A stretch of 38,594 nt of DNA. Source: DASZJY01 sp036260255. GTDB lineage: Bacteria; Actinomycetota; Acidimicrobiia; Acidimicrobiales; AC-14. Position 1 is the stretch's first letter. The number at the start of each line of letters is the position of its first letter. The notes under the pieces are model-generated. The model was not told the DNA's origin and made no database searches. It saw only the letters and a program-made list of their open reading frames with translations. The position numbers were made by a program, and so were the translations under genes. Location: positions 1 to 38,594 of the forward strand of contig DATAAF010000137.1 in NCBI GenBank assembly GCA_036260255.1, given 5' to 3'. Below, piece by piece: positions 15,980 through 23,821 of this stretch.

Positions 15980-16353
15980 CGGTCGCCCCTGGCAGGGAGC
16001 TGCTGCACCGCCCAGCCGTTGCCGTCGGGGTCGCTGAACCAGACGAACGAGCCCCACGGGAACTCCTTCACCTCGCTCACCTCGACGCCCCGCCCGAGCA
16101 GCTCCTCGCGGGCCCGCCCGATGTCGGCGACGACCAGCTGCAGCCCCTCGACCGACCCCGGCGCCGCCGACGTGATGCCCTGGCCGATGGCGATCGAGCA
16201 GGCCGAGCCCGGCGGCGTGAGCTGGACGAACCGCACGTCCTCGTTGACCCGGTGGTCGTGGTCGGCCACGAACCCGACCTGTTCCGTGTAGAACGCCTTG
16301 GCCCGATCCACGTCGGAGACGGGGACGGCGATCAGCTCCAACTTCCAGTCCAT
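15976..16353 (-). CDS. VOC superfamily protein (glyoxalase-like)
   Basis: A 125-residue vicinal oxygen chelate protein. It starts MDWKLELIAVPVSDVDRAKA, followed by FYTEQVGF, and ends with the typical FVWFSDPDGNGWAVQQLP strand, where Trp-Ala-Val occupies the place of the usual metal-binding Glu. The metal site may therefore be altered. The ATG at 16353 has a strong Shine-Dalgarno (AAAGGGAGG on this strand, just upstream), and this rules out the longer upstream extension. It is the first gene of a coupled unit with the DrrA/DrrB-like exporter, which suggests a binding or resistance role for a small toxic compound. Confidence 0.9.
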   Translation of the reverse strand: MDWKLELIAVPVSDVDRAKAFYTEQVGFVADHDHRVNEDVRFVQLTPPGSACSIAIGQGITSAAPGSVEGLQLVVADIGRAREELLGRGVEVSEVKEFPWGSFVWFSDPDGNGWAVQQLPARGDR

Positions 16354-16435
16354 GGGGACCTCCCTTTCCGCTCGGATGCATTCTCCGCGAGCAAAGTGGT
16401 CACCCTTTGGCCAGTTTCTGTGAGATGGTGAAGCC
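16354..16435. promoter_or_regulatory. Divergent control region between VOC-ABC unit and WYL regulator
   Basis: These 82 bases separate the starts of the VOC gene (-) and the WYL regulator (+). They are the only place for both promoters and for any regulator binding site. I see the VOC Shine-Dalgarno at the left end and imperfect dyads around GTGGTCACC and TGGCCA (about 16396-16412), but no convincing -10/-35 pair. Confidence 0.35.
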
Positions 16436-17383
16436 GTGCGCGCCGACCGCCTCGTGGCGACCCTGCTGTTCCTCCAGGCCAGGGGCCGGGTCACTGCCGC
16501 CGAGGTCGCCGCCGAGCTCGAAGTGTCGGTCAAGACCGCCCGGCGCGACCTGGAAGCCCTCTCGATCGCCGGCATACCCGTGTACTCCCAGCCCGGCCGT
16601 GGCGGCGGTTGGTCCCTGGTCGGCGGGGCACGTACCGACCTGAGCGGGCTCACCGCGGCCGAGGCCCGCACCCTGTTCCTCGTGGCCGGCCCGTCGTCGG
16701 CGATCACCCCGGAGGCGAAGGCGGCCCTGCGCAAGCTCGTGCACGCCCTGCCCGAGACATTCCGGGCGGAGGCGGAGAAGGCGGCATCGGCCATCGTGCT
16801 CGACCCCGCGGCGTGGGGCCGCCGCGCCCCCTCGACGCCGCCCCACCTGGAGACGCTGCAGCACGCCGTGATCGAGGGAGTGCAGGTGCGCCTCGGCTAC
16901 ACCGACGCCAAGGGCGCGGTCACCGAGCGCATGGTGCACCCTCTGGGGCTCGTCTCCAAGGGGACGACTTGGTACTTGGTGGCCGACACCGACGCCGGGC
17001 GGCGCACGTTCCGCGTGTGGCGTGTCCACTCGGCGGAGCTGACCGACGAGCCGGCGAACAGGCCGCCCGACTTCGACCTCCAGCGGGCGTGGCAGGAGAT
17101 CGTCGCCACCCTCGACGAGCGCCGGGGGCTGCGGTACGTCACCGCCCTCGTCGACCCTGGCATCGTGCGGTGGCTTCGAGCCCACTTCGCCGCCCGGCTG
17201 ACCTTGGGCGACACGCACGACGACGGTCGCGTCCACGTCGAGATCGGGTTTCCCTCGACGTACGACGACCCCGCTCGCGAGCTCTGCGGTTACGCCGACG
17301 CCCTCGAGGTGCTCACCCCCGCCGACGTACGCGCTCGAATGGCCGAGCTAGGCGCCCTGCTCGTCCGCCGCCACGGCGCGTGA
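16436..17383 (+). CDS. WYL-domain transcriptional regulator (YafY/DeoR type)
   Basis: A 315-residue regulator. An N-terminal helix-turn-helix (about residues 2-56) has RVTAAEVAAELEVSVKTARR and the following DLEAL. A WYL domain in the middle has GTTWYLVADTD, and a C-terminal WCX extension (about 215-310) has FPSTYDDPARELCGY. WYL domains sense nucleic acid fragments or other ligands and often control DNA-damage, defence or metabolic genes. The start is GTG at 16436. Because it is divergent from the VOC-ABC exporter unit across 82 bases, it probably regulates that unit and itself. That role is inferred from position only. Confidence 0.9.
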   Translation: MRADRLVATLLFLQARGRVTAAEVAAELEVSVKTARRDLEALSIAGIPVYSQPGRGGGWSLVGGARTDLSGLTAAEARTLFLVAGPSSAITPEAKAALRKLVHALPETFRAEAEKAASAIVLDPAAWGRRAPSTPPHLETLQHAVIEGVQVRLGYTDAKGAVTERMVHPLGLVSKGTTWYLVADTDAGRRTFRVWRVHSAELTDEPANRPPDFDLQRAWQEIVATLDERRGLRYVTALVDPGIVRWLRAHFAARLTLGDTHDDGRVHVEIGFPSTYDDPARELCGYADALEVLTPADVRARMAELGALLVRRHGA

Positions 17384-17415
17384 CGACGTAGGAGGAGCCA
17401 ACTTCCGTGCCGGTC

Positions 17416-18291
17416 CTAGGTGGCCAGAACGGCCCTCGCCACCAGGTCGGTGCCGAAGGCGGTCAGGATGGCGAGGTAGAGGAGGCCGGTGGCGGCCATG
17501 ACGGCGGAGTAGGACCGCTCCTTGAGGGCTGCTCTGGTCACGACAGTGAGAACCAGGGTGGTGACCGCGCACGCGACCCAGAACCACCCGAGGGTGCCGT
17601 TCCAGCCGTCGTCCACGGAGCCCGACAGCACCGACAGCATCCCGGTTGGCCACAAGAGGGCGCCCACTTCGACCGGCCAGACGACCGCGAGCCAGCGGTT
17701 GAGCTCACGAAGGGGTTCCCGACCCAGCCCCGGCTGCACCAGGTACCAGTGGCCGAGGAGCATGGCGTCTGTCACCGCCCCGAGGAATGCCGTGCCGGCC
17801 AGAGTGCGCACGACGGCCAGCACGCCGGGGCCCCCGGCGTCGACGGCGGCCGCCACCAGGCCCACGGCGCCCGCCACCGGGGCCACGAGGTCGAGGGCGG
17901 GCGGGAACTCGGGACCCACGGGCGGGCTCGCGGTGGTCTCCGACTCCCGCTGGGGGCCATCGGCGCGGCCGGACACCATCGCCGCCACCCGGGCGGACCG
18001 GCGCTCGCGCCGTTCCCGCTCGCCCGCCACGCCCGCCTTGCGGCGGACGATCGACACCACCAGCGCCACCGCCGCCGCCACCGCGACCAAGGCGGCGCAC
18101 ACGTCCCGCACCGGCACCGGCTCGGTCAGCTGGCCCGCGACCACCGCCCCCGCCGCGACGACCCCGAACACCGACCGCAGCAGCCAGCCGTACCCGACGC
18201 CCACCTGGCGGCGGCGGGTCGTGACCCAGAGGAAGAGCAGCCCGCCGGTCGCCCACTGCAGGAGCACGGTGGCGGCGTCGAGGCGGATCAC
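17416..18291 (-). CDS. Polytopic membrane protein, hypothetical
   Basis: A 291-residue integral membrane protein with about eight hydrophobic helices. Three lie within residues 5-85, then comes a charged cytosolic loop (about 86-130, rich in Arg/Glu), then five more helices. A notable motif in the second half is TDAMLLGHWYLVQPGL, where the GHWYLV run in a membrane helix could hold a functional His. No family can be named with confidence. The start is GTG at 18291, chosen because upstream sequence in frame is polar and non-domain-like. It converges on the WYL regulator and is divergent from the small membrane protein at 18403. Confidence 0.75.
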   Translation of the reverse strand: MIRLDAATVLLQWATGGLLFLWVTTRRRQVGVGYGWLLRSVFGVVAAGAVVAGQLTEPVPVRDVCAALVAVAAAVALVVSIVRRKAGVAGERERRERRSARVAAMVSGRADGPQRESETTASPPVGPEFPPALDLVAPVAGAVGLVAAAVDAGGPGVLAVVRTLAGTAFLGAVTDAMLLGHWYLVQPGLGREPLRELNRWLAVVWPVEVGALLWPTGMLSVLSGSVDDGWNGTLGWFWVACAVTTLVLTVVTRAALKERSYSAVMAATGLLYLAILTAFGTDLVARAVLAT

Positions 18292-18402
18292 CGGCCGAGT
18301 CTCCCATGGCCCCTGCGCCCGCCCGCGCTCAAGGCGTGACACCGGAGGGTCGACAACCAACGAGTAGATAGACGCCGGTCTCGCCGACACGAGGAGGGGG
18401 CC

Positions 18403-18606
18403 ATGCAGGACTTCCTGGGAATTGCAGCGTTCGTGGTCGCAGCGGGCGGCGTCCTCATGATCCTGTCCGTGCTGTTGGGCCCCTTCGTGCGCCGGCAGGT
18501 CGTGGTGCTGCGGCTGCGCCGGGGCCTGCACCGTATCGACGACGTGCTGGCCACCTGGCAGCAGGATCTCAGCGGCGGCCGCCGGGAGCCCTACGACACG
18601 ATCTGA
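18403..18606 (+). CDS. 67-residue single-pass membrane protein
   Basis: A small protein beginning MQDFLGIAAFVVAAGG. It has one long hydrophobic helix (about residues 4-28), then a basic segment (RRQVVVLRLRRGLHR) and a short acidic tail. The ATG at 18403 has a strong Shine-Dalgarno (GAGGAGGGGG at 18390-18399), good evidence that it is translated. It is divergent from the polytopic membrane protein, with a 111-base gap in which the promoters must lie. Its stop is 6 bases from that of the convergent M24 peptidase. Function unknown. Confidence 0.72.
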   Translation: MQDFLGIAAFVVAAGGVLMILSVLLGPFVRRQVVVLRLRRGLHRIDDVLATWQQDLSGGRREPYDTI

Positions 18607-18612
18607 CGCAGC

Positions 18613-19764
18613 TCAGCGCTCGACCACGGCCAGCCCGTGGTCGACGTGGTTGAGGGGCTCGGGGCCGCTGTCGGTCGCGACCACGATGTCCTCGATGCGG
18701 GCGCCCCACCGGTCGGGGAGGTAGATCCCCGGCTCGACCGAGAAGGCGTGACCGGGTGCCAGCGGCTGGCAGTTCCCGCCGACCAGGTACGGGTCCTCGT
18801 GCTCCTCCAGGCCGATGCCGTGGCCGGTGCGGTGGACGAACCACGGGCCGTACCCGCCCTCGGCGATGAGTCGCCGGGCCACGCCGTCGACGTCCTCGCA
18901 GGGCGTCCCCACCACGGCCGCCTCGACGGCGGCGGCCTGGGCCGCTTGCAACACGGCGTACAGGTCCCTGAACTCGGCCGGGGGCGGCCCGGTGAACACG
19001 GTGCGGGTGATGTCGGAGCAGTAGCCGCCGAGGCTCCCGCCGAAGTCGCACACCACCGCCTCGCCACGCCCGATCACCCGGTCGCCTGGCTCGTGGTGGG
19101 GGCTGGACGAGTTGGGGCCGCTGCCGACGATGGCGAAGTTCACCTTCTCGTGGCCCTCGGCGAGCAGGCGCTCGCCCAACTCGTGCGACACCGCCGCCTC
19201 GGTGCGCCCGACCAGGGAGATGTCCCCGCCCACCAGGGCGGCTGCCACCCGGTCGGCGGCCGCCGCCGCCCGCCGCAGTGCGGCCACCTCCGACGGGTCC
19301 TTCACCGCCCGCAGGGGGGCGGTCACCAGCGACGCCGGCTGCCAGCGGGCGTCCGGCAGCCGGGCCTGGAGGGCGAGGAGCGACGTCGCCCACATGCGGT
19401 CGGACACCGCCAGGGACCGCCGCCGCCCCACCAGGTCGGCCACGATGCCGACGGGATCGTCGGTCTCCTCCCACGAGACCACTGCGAACAGCTCCGGCCG
19501 GCGATCCACCCGCGGCTCCTCCAAACGGGGCACCACCAAGGTGGGCTCGCCCTCGGCGGGGACCACCAGGCAGGTCAGCCGCTCGAGGGGCATGGCGGTG
19601 TAGCCGCTGAGCCAGGGCAGGTCGGCGCCCAACGAGAGGAGGAGGGCATCGACCTCGAGCTCCGCCATCCGGGCGCGCACCCGGTCCCAGCGCCCGGCGG
19701 ACACGGGGACGGCGGCGGCCGGCATCGCTGGCGAGGATACGGTGGCCGCAGCGGTCCGTATCAT
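18613..19764 (-). CDS. M24 family metallopeptidase (Xaa-Pro aminopeptidase/dipeptidase)
   Basis: A 383-residue cytosolic peptidase. The N-terminal creatinase-like domain (about 25-150) includes DALLLSLGADLPWLSGY. The C-terminal pita-bread domain contains the five metal ligands: two Asp in VCDFGGSLGGYCSDITR, His in RTGHGIGLEEHE, Glu in FSVEPGIYLP, and Glu in ARIEDIVV. It probably cleaves X-Pro bonds in peptides. The start is uncertain. The ATG at 19764 has a modest CGGAG ahead of it, while a later ATG (about residue 14) is also plausible. It is divergent from a cysteine-rich microprotein, with only 27 bases between the starts. Confidence 0.92.
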   Translation of the reverse strand: MIRTAAATVSSPAMPAAAVPVSAGRWDRVRARMAELEVDALLLSLGADLPWLSGYTAMPLERLTCLVVPAEGEPTLVVPRLEEPRVDRRPELFAVVSWEETDDPVGIVADLVGRRRSLAVSDRMWATSLLALQARLPDARWQPASLVTAPLRAVKDPSEVAALRRAAAAADRVAAALVGGDISLVGRTEAAVSHELGERLLAEGHEKVNFAIVGSGPNSSSPHHEPGDRVIGRGEAVVCDFGGSLGGYCSDITRTVFTGPPPAEFRDLYAVLQAAQAAAVEAAVVGTPCEDVDGVARRLIAEGGYGPWFVHRTGHGIGLEEHEDPYLVGGNCQPLAPGHAFSVEPGIYLPDRWGARIEDIVVATDSGPEPLNHVDHGLAVVER

Positions 19765-19791
19765 GGTGCCGCTCCGAAAGGAGGGGTGGAC

Positions 19792-19953
19792 ATGGATCTG
19801 TTGGCCGGAGCGGTCTGCGTGATGTGCTCTCGAGGCGTGCACTGGGAGGCCGGCCGGGTCGCCTGCGACGGCTGCGACCTTCCCACCGACTGCTGCTTGT
19901 GCGATCCGGTCCCCCTACCGACCCAGTCTCGACCGTCGAAGCCTGGCCGCTGA
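19792..19953 (+). CDS. 53-residue cysteine-rich protein, possible zinc ribbon
   Basis: A short ORF with an unusually clear Shine-Dalgarno (AAAGGAGGGG at 19778-19787) before ATG 19792. The product begins MDLLAGAVCVMCSRG. It has Cys9-x2-Cys12, His17, Cys25-x2-Cys28, then Cys34, Cys35 and Cys37, followed by a Pro-rich tail. Two CxxC knuckles about 13 residues apart make a zinc-ribbon or rubredoxin-like site likely. No transmembrane segment is seen. It lies between a divergent M24 peptidase and an O-methyltransferase on the same strand (34 bases downstream). No known family is recognised. Confidence 0.65.
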   Translation: MDLLAGAVCVMCSRGVHWEAGRVACDGCDLPTDCCLCDPVPLPTQSRPSKPGR

Positions 19954-19987
19954 CCCCCCGAGGCCCGGGCGGACCGGGCGGCCGCCC

Positions 19988-20629
19988 GTGAGCCCCGCCG
20001 TCGATCCCGACCTCGACCGCTACGCCACCGAGCACTCCACTCCGGAGCCCGACCTCCTCCAGCGGGTCGCGGCCGCAACCCGGGAGTCCCTCGACGCGCC
20101 CGGCATGATGGTCGGCCCTCTGGAGGGCCGGTTCCTCGAGATGCTGGTGTACCTCTCGCAACCCCGCCGGGTGCTCGAGATCGGGACGTTCAGCGGCTAC
20201 TCGGCCCTCTCCATGGCCCCCGCCCTGCCCCCCGGCGGACGCATCGTCACCTGCGAGGTCGACCCCAAGGCGGCCGCGCTGGCCCGGGCCCACTTCGAGG
20301 CCAGTCCCTGGGCCGACCGCATCGAGCTCCGGCAGGGACCGGCGCTCGCCACGCTGGCCGAGCTCGAGGGCCCCTTCGACCTCGTCTTCATCGACGCCGA
20401 GAAGGTCGAGTACCGCGATTACTACGAGGCGGTGCTGCCGCTGCTCTCCGAGCGGGGGGTCATCGCCGTCGACAACGTCCTGTGGGGCGGCCGGGTGCTC
20501 GACCCGGACGACCCGCGGGACGACACCAAGGCCATCGCCGCCTTCAACGACTTCGTGGTCTCCGACCCCCGGGTGGTCGCGGTCATGCTGACCATCCGGG
20601 ACGGCGTCACCCTGATCCGCCGCCGCTAG
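19988..20629 (+). CDS. SAM-dependent O-methyltransferase (COMT-like)
   Basis: A 213-residue class I methyltransferase of the small catechol/caffeoyl-CoA O-methyltransferase family. It has the SAM loop LEIGTFSGYSALSMA, an acidic residue ending the second strand (VTCEVD), the metal-binding FIDAEKVEYRDYY, and the second metal site DNVLWGG. The N-terminal helix region (LLQRVAAATRESLDA) is family-like. The start is GTG at 19988 with no clear Shine-Dalgarno. The preceding bases can form a GC hairpin that covers the start. The acceptor is unknown. The 3' end overlaps the lipB-lipA gene by 23 bases, tail to tail. Confidence 0.92.
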   Translation: MSPAVDPDLDRYATEHSTPEPDLLQRVAAATRESLDAPGMMVGPLEGRFLEMLVYLSQPRRVLEIGTFSGYSALSMAPALPPGGRIVTCEVDPKAAALARAHFEASPWADRIELRQGPALATLAELEGPFDLVFIDAEKVEYRDYYEAVLPLLSERGVIAVDNVLWGGRVLDPDDPRDDTKAIAAFNDFVVSDPRVVAVMLTIRDGVTLIRRR

Positions 20630-22241
20630 CGACGGCGGCCGCCTCGCGGGCGTGGTAGCTCGAGCGGGTCAACGGTGACGACTGGACGTGGGCGAAGCCC
20701 ATGGCCCGGCCGGTGGCGGCCAGCCGGTCGAACTCGTCGGGGCGCCACCAGCGGGCCACCGGCAGGTGGCGGGCGGTGGGGCGCAGGTACTGGCCCAGGG
20801 TGACGATCTCGACGCCCACCGCCCGCAGGTCGGCCATGGCCCCGACGACCTCGTCCTCCGTCTCGCCCATGCCCAGGATGATCCCCGACTTGGTGGTGAG
20901 CCCGGCCGCCCGGGCCCGGGCGAGGACGGCCAGGCTGCGGGCGTAGGACGCCTGGGGCCGCACCGCCCGCTGGAGCCGGGCCACCGTCTCCAGGTTGTGG
21001 TTGAGGACGTCGGGTCGGGCGTCGAACACCGTGGTCAGTGCTTCGGGCTCGCCCCGGAAGTCTGGGACGAGCACCTCCACGGCCGTGCCCGGGTTACGAG
21101 CCCGCACCGCGCCGATGGTGGCGGCGAACGCGGCTGCGCCACCGTCGGGGAGGTCGTCCCGAGCGACCGCGGTCACGACCGCGTGCGCCAGCCCCATCCG
21201 GGCCACCGCCTCGGCCACGTGCTCGGGCTCGCCCGGATCGGGCGCCGAAGGGCGGCGGGTGTCGACCAGGCAGAAGCCGCAGGCGCGGGTGCAGCGCTCG
21301 CCGTTGATCATGAAGGTGGCCGTGCCGTCGGCCCAGCACTCGAAGATGTTGGGGCACCCGGCCTCCTCGCAGACCGTCACCAGGTCGAGCGAGCGCATGG
21401 TCGAGCGAACCTGTCGGTAGCGGGGGCCGAGGTCGGCCTTCACTCGCAGCCACGGCGGCTTGCGCTCGTCGACGGCCAGCCCGCCGGCCGGGTCGACCCC
21501 CGCCTCGGTCAGCCGCCCCAGCAGGCGCACGGGCATCGAGCCGTCCCCTCGGGAGAATGCCGAAAGGTCCTCGGGCCGCAGGTGCCAGGCCACGTCCTGC
21601 CGCTCGACGGAGCCCCCGCCCCAAGACTCGGCCGCACGGGCCACGACGGCGTCGACCACCTCCCGCATCGACACCCGCACCCCCTCGGCGGCCAGCGACG
21701 TCACCCCCTTGTCGGGGATGCCGCACGGCACGATGTGGTCGAAGAACGACAGGTCGGGGTCGACGTTCAACGCGAACCCGTGCATGGTGCGGCCGCGGCT
21801 GCGGCGCACGCCGATGGCGCACACCTTGCAGGGATCGCCGCCGCCCGGCGCCACCCACACGCCCGGGTACCCGTCCAGGCGGCCGACGTCGGCCAACCCC
21901 AGGTCCCTGCAGACGTCGATCACCAGCTGCTCGACGGAGTGGACGTACGCCGGCGTGGCGCCGGGCCGGTTGGGCACGGACAGGATCGGGTAGCCGACCA
22001 GCTGGCCGGGCCCGTGGTAGGTGACGTCGCCGCCCCGGTTGGTGGCCACGAGCTCGGCCCCTACCGACGCCGGCGGCACCAGCAGGTGCTCGGGCGAGGC
22101 CCGCAGCCCCATCGTGTAGACGTGCGGGTGCTCGAGCAGGAGCAGGTGGTCGCCCCCGCCCGGCCCTCGCTCGAACAGCGCCTGCTGGACGGCGTGGGCG
22201 TCCTGGAACCGGACCCGGCCGAGCCACCGGACCCGCAGCAC
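20607..22241 (-). CDS. lipB-lipA: LipB-LipA fusion: octanoyltransferase + lipoyl synthase
   Basis: One uninterrupted 544-residue frame. Residues 1 to about 215 are octanoyl-[acyl carrier protein]:protein transferase, with NRGGDVTYHGPGQ, Lys139 in CKVCAIGVRR and the catalytic Cys173 in IVPCGIP. Residues from about 250 are lipoyl synthase. The auxiliary cluster cysteines are Cys291, Cys296 and Cys302 (CEEAGCPNIFEC), the radical SAM cysteines are Cys317, Cys321 and Cys324 (CTRACGFC), and the C-terminal RSSYHA is intact. Together they build lipoate on E2 subunits. The genes are normally separate. An internal ATG (21536, residue 236) is preceded by GAGGGG at 21545-21550, so free LipA could also be made. 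The GTG start at 22241 lies 2 bases after the E2 stop. Confidence 0.93.
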   Translation of the reverse strand: MLRVRWLGRVRFQDAHAVQQALFERGPGGGDHLLLLEHPHVYTMGLRASPEHLLVPPASVGAELVATNRGGDVTYHGPGQLVGYPILSVPNRPGATPAYVHSVEQLVIDVCRDLGLADVGRLDGYPGVWVAPGGGDPCKVCAIGVRRSRGRTMHGFALNVDPDLSFFDHIVPCGIPDKGVTSLAAEGVRVSMREVVDAVVARAAESWGGGSVERQDVAWHLRPEDLSAFSRGDGSMPVRLLGRLTEAGVDPAGGLAVDERKPPWLRVKADLGPRYRQVRSTMRSLDLVTVCEEAGCPNIFECWADGTATFMINGERCTRACGFCLVDTRRPSAPDPGEPEHVAEAVARMGLAHAVVTAVARDDLPDGGAAAFAATIGAVRARNPGTAVEVLVPDFRGEPEALTTVFDARPDVLNHNLETVARLQRAVRPQASYARSLAVLARARAAGLTTKSGIILGMGETEDEVVGAMADLRAVGVEIVTLGQYLRPTARHLPVARWWRPDEFDRLAATGRAMGFAHVQSSPLTRSSYHAREAAAVASGGGSG

Positions 22242-22243
22242 GG

Positions 22244-23821
22244 CTAGAGCTCCTGGGACCAGTCGCGGGTCTCGAGGATCTCCTTGCACCGGCCGAGGAA
22301 CGCGGCCGCGTAGGCGCCGTCGAAGGCCCGGTGGTCGAAGGACAGGGCCAGGTTGCCGACATGGTGGATGGCCACCGCGTCGGAGCCGTCGGGCAGCTCG
22401 ACCGCCACCGGCCGCTTGCGCACGCCGTCGGTGGACAGGATCGCCACCTGGGGCTGGTTGATGACAGGGGCGGTGATGAACGTCCCGAACGGCCCCGGGT
22501 TGGTGATGGTGAACGTGCCGCCGGAGATGTCGTCGGCCGTCAGCTCCCGGGACCGGGCCCGGCGGGCCAGGTCGGCGATGGCCCGGGCGAGGGCGACGAG
22601 GCGCCGGCTGTCGGCGTCGTGGATGACGGGGACGATCAGACCCTCGAAGTTCAGGTCGACGGCGATGCCGAGGTGGACGGGGCGGTGCACGATCAGCTCG
22701 TTGTCGCCCACCGACGCGTTGACGTGGGGGAAGTCCTCGATGGCGTCGACGACGGCCCGGGCCACGAACGGCAGGTAGGTGAGCGAGAACCCCTCCCGTG
22801 CCTTGAACGCCTCCTTCTCGGCCTGGCGCACCCGCTCGACCGCCTCGAAGTCCACCTCGGTGGCGGTGAGGACATGGGCCGACGTCGCCTGCGAACGGAC
22901 CATGTGCTCGGCCGTACGCCGGCGGATGTTGGAGAAGGGGACCACCTCGTCGTCGGCCTGGGACCGGGGTGCCCCCGCCGCCACCGGCTTCGACCGGGCC
23001 GCCGGCCGCTCCCCCTTCTCGGGCTCGGGCTCGGGCGCCCGCTTGGGCGCGGGTGCCCGCTTGCCCTCCGCCGCCCCCTTGTCGATGAAGGCGAGCACGT
23101 CGGCCCGCGTGATGCGGCCCTGCTGCCCGGTGCCCTCGATCTCGCTCGGGTCGAGGTCGTGCTCTCGGATCAGCCGGCGAACGACCGGAGAGAGGAGGCG
23201 GCTGGCGCTGCGGGGGGCGGCCTCCGCCTCGCCCTCGCCGTCGGGCGACCGATCCGGCTGGTGGGCCGCGGCCGACGACCTGTCGCCGTCCTCGGGCTCC
23301 TCGGAGCTGCGGGCCTCGGCGTCGGCATGCGCCGGTCGGTTGCCCTCGTCACCCTCCAGCTCGGCCTGGTCGGCGTCGGCCGAGCTGTCGGGCGGCTCGG
23401 CCTTGTCCTCGTCTCGGTCGGCGGTGGCGGCCTCGGCCGCCTCGTCGTCGGCCTCGGCGTCCTCCTCCTCGGCCTCGGCGTCCTCCTCCTCGGCCTCGGC
23501 CTCGGCCTCGGCCTCGGCGCCCTTGTCCTCGGGGCCCTCGTCCTCGGGGCCCTCGTCCTCGGCCTTGCCGTCGCCCTCGCCCGGGGGCTGCTCGGTGATG
23601 ACGGCCAGCTTGGCGCCCACGTCGACGGTCTCACCCTCCTCGACGAGGATCTCGGCCAGGTACCCCGAGCTGGTCGACGGGACCTCGGAGTCGACCTTGT
23701 CGGTCGACACCTCGAAGAGCGTCTCGTCCTCGGAGACCTGGTCGCCGACCTTCTTGAACCACTTGATGATCGTGCCCTCGGTGACGGTCTCGCCGAGCTG
23801 CGGCATGGTGATGTCCGCCAT
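22244..23821 (-). CDS. sucB: 2-oxoacid dehydrogenase E2 (dihydrolipoyl acyltransferase)
   Basis: A 525-residue acyltransferase core of a pyruvate, 2-oxoglutarate or branched-chain dehydrogenase. It has a single N-terminal lipoyl domain with lipoylated Lys42 in VSTDKVDSE and a long acidic, Ala/Glu-rich linker (about 80-200). A peripheral subunit-binding domain (about 205-245, SPVVRRLIREHDLDPSEI) and a second flexible linker follow. The catalytic domain carries SFDHRAFDG with the active His and Asp. In actinobacteria one E2 may serve more than one complex, so the sucB label is a family name rather than a proven role. The ATG at 23821 overlaps the lpdA stop (TGATG), indicating coupled translation. 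Confidence 0.93.
   Translation of the reverse strand: MADITMPQLGETVTEGTIIKWFKKVGDQVSEDETLFEVSTDKVDSEVPSTSSGYLAEILVEEGETVDVGAKLAVITEQPPGEGDGKAEDEGPEDEGPEDKGAEAEAEAEAEEEDAEAEEEDAEADDEAAEAATADRDEDKAEPPDSSADADQAELEGDEGNRPAHADAEARSSEEPEDGDRSSAAAHQPDRSPDGEGEAEAAPRSASRLLSPVVRRLIREHDLDPSEIEGTGQQGRITRADVLAFIDKGAAEGKRAPAPKRAPEPEPEKGERPAARSKPVAAGAPRSQADDEVVPFSNIRRRTAEHMVRSQATSAHVLTATEVDFEAVERVRQAEKEAFKAREGFSLTYLPFVARAVVDAIEDFPHVNASVGDNELIVHRPVHLGIAVDLNFEGLIVPVIHDADSRRLVALARAIADLARRARSRELTADDISGGTFTITNPGPFGTFITAPVINQPQVAILSTDGVRKRPVAVELPDGSDAVAIHHVGNLALSFDHRAFDGAYAAAFLGRCKEILETRDWSQEL
23449..23570. repeat. Low-complexity tandem repeats coding the acidic E2 linker
   Basis: Short in-frame repeats: two near-perfect copies of an 18-base unit containing GCGTCCTCCTCCTCGGCC, then four or more copies of GCCTCG, then GGGCCCTCGTCCTC twice. 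They encode Glu/Asp/Ala-rich runs in the swinging linker of the E2 protein. The unit length and coding phase point to slippage-prone linker expansion, not to a CRISPR array. Confidence 0.7.

Noticed and set aside
15347..16381. A 344-residue VOC-ABC fusion read from one frame
   Set aside because: The part upstream of 15979 in this frame is a shadow of the VOC gene, which reads correctly in another frame with its own strong Shine-Dalgarno. The ATPase begins at 15979.
19966..19988. Terminator or regulatory hairpin before the O-methyltransferase
   Set aside because: CGGGCGG can pair with CCGCCCG, but it includes the start codon and such pairings are common by chance at this GC content. It is noted only as a possible obstacle to initiation.
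23440..23580. CRISPR-like or minisatellite array
   Set aside because: The repeats are short, lack unique spacers and lie in phase with the E2 coding frame, where they encode an acidic linker.
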